Assembly: GCF_007828835.1 (NCBI RefSeq)
Contig: NZ_VIVL01000010.1
Span: forward strand, 1 to 64,000
DNA from: Variovorax beijingensis
GTDB taxonomy: Bacteria > Pseudomonadota > Gammaproteobacteria > Burkholderiales > Burkholderiaceae_C
Length of the DNA stretch: 64,000 nucleotides
Direction of reading: 5' to 3'
Shown one piece after another: positions 58,670 to 64,000 of the stretch. Position numbers and translations under genes: made by a program. The first letter of the stretch is position 1. Every line of letters starts with the position of its first letter. Below the pieces are notes generated by a model. It saw only the letters and a program-made list of their open reading frames with translations. It ran no database searches and was not told where the DNA came from.

Positions 58670-59542
58670 TCAGCGCCGGGCCAGCAGGTCAGCCAGTTCG
58701 GGCACCAGGGCCTCGGGCGCCAGACCCTGCGCATGCTGCAGCGTCTGCAGCACCGCCGCCGCAATGTCGCGGTGCGCACCGGCATCGCCCGCCATGGTGT
58801 TGTAGTAGCCGAGGTCCTTGCTCGCATTGGCGATCGAAAAGCGCAGGCTCGATGTGTCCTTGGCCGTCAGGTAGGGCCGCAGCCGCTCCAGCGCCACGCC
58901 GCCGCCGCCGCCCTTGGCCAGGATCTCCACGAACATCTCGGGCGCCACGCCGTGCTGGCCGGCGCAGGCGGCCGCCTCGGCGATCAGCGCCACCGTGCCC
59001 AGCGAGACGAAGTTGTGCAGCAGCTTCATGCCATGGCCCGCGCCCACCGGGCCCGCGTGCAGGATGTTCTCGGCAAAGCACGACAGCAGCGGGCGGCATT
59101 CCTCGAGCAGGGCCGCATCGCCGCCCACCAGCAGGTTGAGCCGGCCTTCGGCCGCTTCCTTGGGCGTACGCGTCATCGGCGTGTCCAGGAAGCGGCTGCC
59201 CGCGGCCTGCACGGCCTGGGCCATGCGCAGCGTGGAGGCCGGAATCGCGGTGGAGCAGTCGATGACGATGCTGCCCGGGCGCAAGCCCTGCAGCACGCCG
59301 CCTTCGCCCGTGAGCACGGCCTCGACCTGGGGCGAGCCCGTGAGCACGAGGATGACGATGTCGGACTGCGCAGCCAGGTCGGCCGCCCGCGCGAAGCTGC
59401 GCGCGCCGGCGGCCTTGAGCGCGTCCAGCGGCTGGTTGCCGGCGTGCTCGAGCACGGCCAGCGGGTAGCCGTGTTTGGCGATGTTGGTGGCAATGCCATG
59501 GCCCATCATGCCGATGCCGATCATGCCGATGTTTTTTTTCAA
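58670..59542 (-). CDS. beta-hydroxyacid dehydrogenase (3-hydroxyisobutyrate dehydrogenase type)
   Basis: This 290-residue NAD(P)-dependent dehydrogenase has GIGMMGHGIATNIAKHG at the start, the substrate loop CSTAIPASTLR, and the catalytic Lys in GHGMKLLHNF. Translation starts at TTG 59542, behind AGGAG; the longer ATG/GTG opening has no supporting features. Members oxidise 3-hydroxyisobutyrate, tartronate semialdehyde-type or related acids; the exact substrate is not clear. Confidence 0.9.
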   Translation of the reverse strand: MKKNIGMIGIGMMGHGIATNIAKHGYPLAVLEHAGNQPLDALKAAGARSFARAADLAAQSDIVILVLTGSPQVEAVLTGEGGVLQGLRPGSIVIDCSTAIPASTLRMAQAVQAAGSRFLDTPMTRTPKEAAEGRLNLLVGGDAALLEECRPLLSCFAENILHAGPVGAGHGMKLLHNFVSLGTVALIAEAAACAGQHGVAPEMFVEILAKGGGGGVALERLRPYLTAKDTSSLRFSIANASKDLGYYNTMAGDAGAHRDIAAAVLQTLQHAQGLAPEALVPELADLLARR

Positions 59543-59784
59543 GGGAATCTCCTGGTTGCGATGTGTAGGGGATGCAGGGGCAACCGTCCGAGTCGAGGAC
59601 TGCGTTGCGCTTCGGGTCAGGCTTCCGTCGGCAAGCACCGATCGTGCGACGAAGTGGCTCGGATGGGCCTGCAGGCAGGCGCAGCGTACCAAACTCGAGT
59701 ACTTCGTCCCGACAAGCGATGCCCATGCTCACCGAGCAGTTCGAGCAATCGCTCGCCTCTCTCCCGGCGCAGAAAACCACAGGA

Positions 59785-60180
59785 TCAGGCCGCAGCCGGC
59801 GAACGGTTCTTGCGATAGGAGTTCTTCAGAAGAATCTTGCCGGCACGAAAAGTAAACAGATCGCAGCCTTGGACTTCGACGCGGGTTCCGTCGGTGCGTG
59901 TTCCCGTGAACGTCCACTCCGACACTCCGCGGTCCCCATGGACGAAATGGCGCGCGTTCCCCCAGTGGGCATCGGGAAAGACCGCCCAGACTTCTGCAAA
60001 AGCAGCTCGCACCGCCGCGCCGCCGGCGTATCGGGTGCCGCAGGCCTCGGCGCCGGCGGAGGCTTCGAAGATGCAATCGGGTGTCATGAACGACATGAGT
60101 GCATCCACATCGTGCCGATTCCACGCATCGGCAAATGCCTGCAACACTTCCGCGGTCACTTCGGGATTCGGCGTTTGCAT
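59785..60180 (-). CDS. SnoaL-like (NTF2-fold) protein
   Basis: This 131-residue protein has the SnoaL pattern FADAWNRHDVDALMSFMTPDCIFEA and the closing DLFTFRAGKILLKNSY. These proteins can be isomerases, cyclases or binding proteins, so no reaction is proposed. It follows the dehydrogenase gene after a 240-bp gap and precedes the first Bug gene on the same strand. Confidence 0.85.
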   Translation of the reverse strand: MQTPNPEVTAEVLQAFADAWNRHDVDALMSFMTPDCIFEASAGAEACGTRYAGGAAVRAAFAEVWAVFPDAHWGNARHFVHGDRGVSEWTFTGTRTDGTRVEVQGCDLFTFRAGKILLKNSYRKNRSPAAA

Positions 60181-60313
60181 GATCGGGCACCTCCGGCCGG
60201 CGGGCGGCTTGGATGCCGAGATTAGTCCGATCGAATCCGGCCAGCAAGCTCATCGGGGACCGGTTGGCTGCACGCCGTTGGCATCGCGCATTGCACGCGA
60301 TCCCGATCCGTCC

Positions 60314-61291
60314 TCACTCCGCCTGGATCCCCGCCTCCTTCACCACCCTGCCCCACTTGGCAAGGTCGGACCTGATCAGCGCGGCGTATTCCTGCGGCGT
60401 GCCGCCCTGTATCTCGATGCCGGCAGCCTCCAGCCTGGTCCGCACGTCCGGCAGCTTGAGCGCCGCGTTGATCTCGGCATTCAGCTTGGCGACGATGGCC
60501 TTGGGCGTGCCGGCCGGCGCCAGGAACCCGCCGTTCGTGTTGGCGTCGTAGCCCTTCAATCCCTGCTCGTCCGCAGTCGGCACGTCGGGCAGCGAGCTTG
60601 TCCGCTTGCGCGTCGACACCGCCACGGCGCGCACGTTGCCGGCCTTCACCTGCGGCTGGATGGCACTGAGGGTGTCGATGAAGAGCGCGGTGCGTCCGGC
60701 CAGCAGGTCCGGGTGCGCGGCGGACGAGCCCTTGTAGGGCACCAGAAGCATCGGCGCGCCGCTGGCCATGCGGAACATCTCGGCCGCCATTTCCTGCGCG
60801 CTGCCGCGGCCGGAGGTGGCAACCTTGGCCTCGTCCGGATGGGCCTTCATCCACGCCACCAATTCGGGCAGCGTCCTGGCCGGAAGCTGCGGATAGATGG
60901 CGAACACCAGTGAAACCTCGTGGCTGTAGACGATGGGTTCGAAGCTTTTTTCCGGATCCCAGCCGAGGTTCTTGAACAGGAACTTGTTGATGTTGTGGCT
61001 GCCGCCGACGATGCCGATCGTGTAGCCGTCGGGCGACGACTTGGCAAGAACGTCGGTGCCGAGATTGTTGGAAGCGCCGGGCCTGTTGTCGACGATCACC
61101 GGCTGCCCCATCGACACCGCAAGCTTGTCGCCGACGACGCGGGCGATGGTGTCGATCGCACCGCCGGGCGGCGCAGGCACGATGATCTTGATGGCGCGTG
61201 CCGGATAAGCCGCCTCGGCCGATGCGGCGAACGGCATCGCCGCCAGCGACGCCGAGACGGCAAGGATCTTGACCAGGGATGCGAGCTGCAT
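60314..61291 (-). CDS. Bug-family (TctC-like) periplasmic substrate-binding protein
   Basis: This 325-residue receptor has a signal peptide (about 1-25, ending AASAEA) and the Bug pattern AIKIIVPAPPGGAIDTIARVV and VIVDNRPGASNNLGTDVLAK. GAGGAGACATCC precedes the ATG at 61291. A second Bug gene follows 57 bp upstream on the same strand. No tripartite tricarboxylate membrane proteins are in the window. Confidence 0.9.
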   Translation of the reverse strand: MQLASLVKILAVSASLAAMPFAASAEAAYPARAIKIIVPAPPGGAIDTIARVVGDKLAVSMGQPVIVDNRPGASNNLGTDVLAKSSPDGYTIGIVGGSHNINKFLFKNLGWDPEKSFEPIVYSHEVSLVFAIYPQLPARTLPELVAWMKAHPDEAKVATSGRGSAQEMAAEMFRMASGAPMLLVPYKGSSAAHPDLLAGRTALFIDTLSAIQPQVKAGNVRAVAVSTRKRTSSLPDVPTADEQGLKGYDANTNGGFLAPAGTPKAIVAKLNAEINAALKLPDVRTRLEAAGIEIQGGTPQEYAALIRSDLAKWGRVVKEAGIQAE

Positions 61292-61347
61292 GGATGTCTC
61301 CTCTTCGGGGTGGGTCTGTGTCTCTTTTGAAAGGCCGCGCGCCGCGC

Positions 61348-62331
61348 TCACTCGATCGTGATCTTGCGGCTTCGGATGATCTGGGCGTAGCGGCGCTTGT
61401 CGTCGTCGATCAGCCGCGCGAACTCCTGCGGCGATGTGGCGCGCGGCACGCCGCCCAGCCCCACGAAGCGCGCCTTGACCGATTCGTCGGCCAGCACGGC
61501 GCGCAGGTCGGCGGCGATCTTCTCCACCAGTTCGGGCGGCGTGCCCGCCGGTGCGAGCAGGCCGATCCAGGAGATCGCGTTGAAGCCGGGCGCCACGCTT
61601 TCGGCGAGCGTGGGCACGTCGGGAAACGCCGGCACGCGCTTGTCGCCGGTCACGGCCAGCGCACGCAGTTTGCCCGCCTTGATGTGGCCGGAGGCCTCCA
61701 GCACGGTCATGAACGACAGCTGCACATGGCCCGCAAGCAGGTCGGCGATGGCCGGACCGCCGCCGCGGTAGGGCACATGCACGATGAAGGCACCCGTCTG
61801 GTCCTTGAACATCTCGGCCGCCAGGTGCGGCGCGCCGCCGGCGCCCGAACTGCTGTAGCTCATCTGGCCCGGCCTGGACCTGGCCAGCGCCACGAAGTCG
61901 GCCGCCGTCTTCGCGGGGACCGCCGGATTGACCATCATCGCCAGCGGCAACTCGGCCACCAGGGAGACCGGCGCAAAGGCCTTGTCGGCGTCGTAGGGCA
62001 GCTTGGAATACAGCAAGGGATTGATCGCCTGCGTCCCGATGTTGCCCAGCAGCAGCGTGTAGCCGTCCGGCCTGGACTTGGCGACGAAGTCGGCGCCGAT
62101 CTGCCCGGCGGCGCCGCCCTTGTTCTCCACGATCACAGGCTGGCCCCAGCGCCGGCCCAACTGCTCGGCGATGACGCGGCCGCCGGTGTCCGTCCCGCCG
62201 CCCGGCGGGAACGGCACCACCAGCGTGACGGGGCGCGAAGGAAAAGTCTGCGCGAAGCCCGGTGTTTGGATGGCGCAGAGGGCAAGGGCCAGGGGAACGG
62301 CAAGGTGTCGAATGAACAAGGGTGTCTCCAT
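61348..62331 (-). CDS. Bug-family (TctC-like) periplasmic substrate-binding protein
   Basis: This 327-residue receptor has a signal peptide (about 1-28, ending PGFAQ) and the Bug hallmarks PVTLVVPFPPGGGTDTGGRV and GQIGADFVAKSRPDGYTLLLG. It is in tandem with the Bug gene at 60314 but clearly diverged in sequence. The 2-hydroxyacid dehydrogenase gene lies immediately upstream on the same strand, suggesting a hydroxy or keto acid ligand. Confidence 0.92.
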   Translation of the reverse strand: METPLFIRHLAVPLALALCAIQTPGFAQTFPSRPVTLVVPFPPGGGTDTGGRVIAEQLGRRWGQPVIVENKGGAAGQIGADFVAKSRPDGYTLLLGNIGTQAINPLLYSKLPYDADKAFAPVSLVAELPLAMMVNPAVPAKTAADFVALARSRPGQMSYSSSGAGGAPHLAAEMFKDQTGAFIVHVPYRGGGPAIADLLAGHVQLSFMTVLEASGHIKAGKLRALAVTGDKRVPAFPDVPTLAESVAPGFNAISWIGLLAPAGTPPELVEKIAADLRAVLADESVKARFVGLGGVPRATSPQEFARLIDDDKRRYAQIIRSRKITIE

Positions 62332-62373
62332 TTATAGGTTTGATGTGCGGCCGCTGGCCGCGCGCGCAGGGAC

Positions 62374-63327
62374 TCAGGTGGTCAGGCTCATGGCCGGGCG
62401 CTCGCCGGCCAGGGCCTGGGCGACGCTCGCCAGCACCATCTCGGCCATGGCGGTGCGGGTCTCCCAGGTGGCACTGGCACGGTGGGCCTGCAAGGTCGCG
62501 CGCTCGGACCGGCGCAGCGCCAGCGGCACGCGCGGCTCGTCGACGAACACGTCGAGCCCCGCACCCGCGATGCGGCCGTCAAGCAGCGCCTGCGTGAGAT
62601 CGGCTTCGTTCACGAGCCGGCCGCGCGCCACGTTGACCAGGAAGCCGCGCGGCCCCAGCGCATCGAGCACGGCCGCATCGACGATGCCTTCGGCGCGGTC
62701 CGCGGCGGCGCACAGCACCAGCGCGTCCGACTCGCGCGCCAGGTCCACCAGGCGCGGTGTGAAGCCGTACGCGACGTCGTCCATGGCATGCAGGTCGGTG
62801 TAGCGGATGGGGCAGCCGAAAGCCGCCGCCCGCACCGCGACGGCGCGGCCCACCCGGCCCATTCCGACGATGCCGAGGCGCATGCCGCTGAACCTGCGGG
62901 CGAGCGGAATGGCACTGGGCTGCGGATGAAGTTCCCACTGGCCGTCCCGCACAAAGCGGTCGCCGGCACACAGGTTCCGGCAGGCCGCGATCAGCAGGCC
63001 GATGGCCAGGTCGGCCACGTCTTCGGTGAGCGCACCCAGCGTCGCGGTGACGGGCAGGCCGCGCTCCCGGCAGTACGCCAGGTCCACGGCGTCGGTGCCC
63101 ACGCCATTGACGGCCACCACCTTCAGGCTGGGCAGCTGCTCCAGCATCGCGCGCGAGATGCCCGTGTGCCCGCCGGTGATCACGGCGTCGACCGACGCGC
63201 CATGCTGGCGCAGCCAGCCCTCCGGATCGGGCAGCTCGAAGTGCTTGTGCACGGTGTAGAGCGAGGCGAGCGTGTCGTTGATCGCGGGAATCAGGATCGG
63301 ATTGAGTTGAAGGACTTGGGGTTTCAT
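62374..63327 (-). CDS. D-isomer-specific 2-hydroxyacid dehydrogenase
   Basis: This 317-residue dehydrogenase has the NAD(P) motif GMGRVGRAVAVRAAAFG and the catalytic triad: Arg in NVARGRLVN, Glu in VDEPRVP, and His in QAHRASATWET. It should reduce a 2-oxo acid such as glyoxylate or hydroxypyruvate. It begins a leftward unit with two Bug receptor genes. A well-formed palindrome lies in the divergent spacer upstream. Confidence 0.92.
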   Translation of the reverse strand: MKPQVLQLNPILIPAINDTLASLYTVHKHFELPDPEGWLRQHGASVDAVITGGHTGISRAMLEQLPSLKVVAVNGVGTDAVDLAYCRERGLPVTATLGALTEDVADLAIGLLIAACRNLCAGDRFVRDGQWELHPQPSAIPLARRFSGMRLGIVGMGRVGRAVAVRAAAFGCPIRYTDLHAMDDVAYGFTPRLVDLARESDALVLCAAADRAEGIVDAAVLDALGPRGFLVNVARGRLVNEADLTQALLDGRIAGAGLDVFVDEPRVPLALRRSERATLQAHRASATWETRTAMAEMVLASVAQALAGERPAMSLTT

Positions 63328-63375
63328 ATCGCTGTTCGGGAACGCTCTTCACGGAGCTGGGCCTATGCTATGAAT

Positions 63376-63397
63376 AGATTGATAGTACGGTCAATCT
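63376..63397. promoter_or_regulatory. 22-bp palindrome AGATTGA-N8-TCAATCT, candidate operator
   Basis: The arms AGATTGA and TCAATCT are perfect inverted repeats, and the central GTAC lies on the same symmetry axis, so only two of eleven pairs mismatch. It sits between the 2-hydroxyacid dehydrogenase and HTH-citrate synthase genes. A second smaller repeat (TTGAT...ATCAA, 63397-63413) adjoins it. GntR-type regulators use similar sites; none is in this part of the window. Confidence 0.5.
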
Positions 63398-63439
63398 TGA
63401 TACATATAATCAATAGAAATCGACTCTGACGACCTGCCC

Positions 63440-64000
63440 ATGGCTTCCTGGATTTCAATGACCGAGGCGTGCAAGCTGCTGGGTGTGCAGCCCCAGACGA
63501 TCTACGCGTACGTGAGCCGCGGCAAGCTCGAGGTCGTGCCCGACCCGGCCGACACGCGGCGCAGGCTCTACCGCGCCGAGGACGTGGCCGGCCTGGCCAG
63601 GCGCAAGCAGGCCGGCCGCAAGCACGAGACGCTGGCCGCCAACACGCTGTTCGGGTCGGAGCCCAGCATTCCCACGGCCCTGTGCGCGTTCTCCCGCGGG
63701 CGGCCGTACTACCGCGGCCGGGATGCCGTGCGCATGGCCCGCACCGCCACGCTCGAAGATGCGGCTCAGCTCCTGTGGGGCGCCGAGCATGCCGTCGATT
63801 TCGCCTGCATGGCGTCCCTGCGTTCCGGCAAGCCGGGGCGAGGCGCGGCCTTCGCCGCCTTGGCCAGCCTGGCGGCCGCCGGCCATTCCACCGGGGGCCG
63901 CCTGACCCGGGTGCTGCATGCCGAGGGCCAGGACCTGGTGGGCCGGCTGGCCAACGCGTTCGGGGCTTCACCCGGCCACGAACCGCTGCATCTGCGCTTT
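63440..64000 (+). CDS. HTH-containing citrate synthase (cut by window edge)
   Basis: The reading frame runs from ATG 63440 off the end (187 codons seen). Residues about 1-60 form a MerR/excisionase-type helix-turn-helix (MTEACKLLGVQPQTIYAYVSRGKLE and RRLYRAEDVAGLARRK). A citrate synthase-like domain then begins, with RGRPYYRGRDAVRMARTATLEDAAQLLWG. This HTH-citrate synthase architecture occurs in Burkholderiales, but whether it makes citrate, 2-methylcitrate or another product is unclear from the part present. Confidence 0.85.
   Translation, partial: MASWISMTEACKLLGVQPQTIYAYVSRGKLEVVPDPADTRRRLYRAEDVAGLARRKQAGRKHETLAANTLFGSEPSIPTALCAFSRGRPYYRGRDAVRMARTATLEDAAQLLWGAEHAVDFACMASLRSGKPGRGAAFAALASLAAAGHSTGGRLTRVLHAEGQDLVGRLANAFGASPGHEPLHLRF

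Noticed and set aside
1..64000. CRISPR array, tRNA, rRNA, insertion sequence or phage genes
   Set aside because: No spaced direct repeats, tRNA-like cloverleaf, rRNA segment, transposase or integrase sequence was recognised on either strand. A dedicated search could still find a short tRNA or degraded element.

Overview
The window looks like chromosomal DNA of a high-GC betaproteobacterium of the Burkholderiales, most like Comamonadaceae such as Variovorax. The basis is gene content: four Bug-type periplasmic receptors, TRAP receptors, many LysR/IclR/GntR/AraC catabolic regulators, CaiB-type CoA-transferase pathways, and short ATGA-coupled operons. No rRNA, tRNA, CRISPR array, insertion sequence or phage gene was seen. 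The first 92 bases (acyl-CoA dehydrogenase) and the last 561 bases (HTH-citrate synthase) are cut by the window edges.

Region 1 (229-19850) is the most coherent system: a pyridine-ring catabolic locus matching the pic (picolinate) pathway known from Alcaligenes faecalis, in a different order. A leftward operon encodes a molybdenum hydroxylase (picA, three subunits, the small one fused to a CoxG domain), N-formylmaleamate deformylase (picE) and a MarR repressor (picR). A divergent rightward operon encodes a four-component Rieske oxygenase (picB), a decarboxylase (picC), 2,5-dihydroxypyridine dioxygenase (picD) and maleamate amidohydrolase (picF). It continues into a complete five-gene branched-chain-type ABC transporter, an MFS permease and a LysR regulator. 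The inferred route is picolinate, 6-hydroxypicolinate, 3,6-dihydroxypicolinate, 2,5-dihydroxypyridine, N-formylmaleamate, maleamate, maleate. The final maleate isomerase is not in the window. The 693-bp divergent spacer holds a strong sigma-70-like promoter with a palindrome at its expected start point, plus an 11-bp-arm hairpin in the picA leader.

Region 2 (19.9-22.6 kb) holds an EamA-type exporter broken by a one-base frameshift, an RpiR regulator coupled to it, and a divergent ketopantoate-reductase-like enzyme. Region 3 (22.7-30.3 kb) is a CoA-ester pathway: Bug receptor, enoyl-CoA hydratase, CaiB-type CoA-transferase, SDR, SCP2-type thiolase and DUF35 partner, with a divergent PrpF-type isomerase and second SDR. 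Region 4 (30.3-37.4 kb) is an AraC regulator divergent from an AaeB/AaeX/AaeA-like aromatic-acid efflux operon with its own outer-membrane factor, then a LysR gene.

Region 5 (37.9-46.3 kb) has a LysR gene divergent from a periplasmic alpha/beta-hydrolase-fold protein and a flavin reductase-like protein, then a leftward GntR-controlled operon (VOC dioxygenase, FAH-family hydrolase, Bug receptor, DUF1185 protein, quinone oxidoreductase). Region 6 (46.3-49.7 kb) has two TRAP receptors around a type II dehydroquinase, opposite an IclR gene. Region 7 (49.7-58.3 kb) is mostly housekeeping and accessory genes: AraC, B3/B4, SRPBCC, TerC, GNAT, kinase-like, hydrolase, VOC and GST proteins. At 58.3-58.65 kb two back-to-back 3' gene remnants look like a deletion scar. 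Region 8 (58.7-64 kb) has a beta-hydroxyacid dehydrogenase, a SnoaL-like protein, two Bug receptors and a 2-hydroxyacid dehydrogenase, opposite the HTH-citrate synthase.
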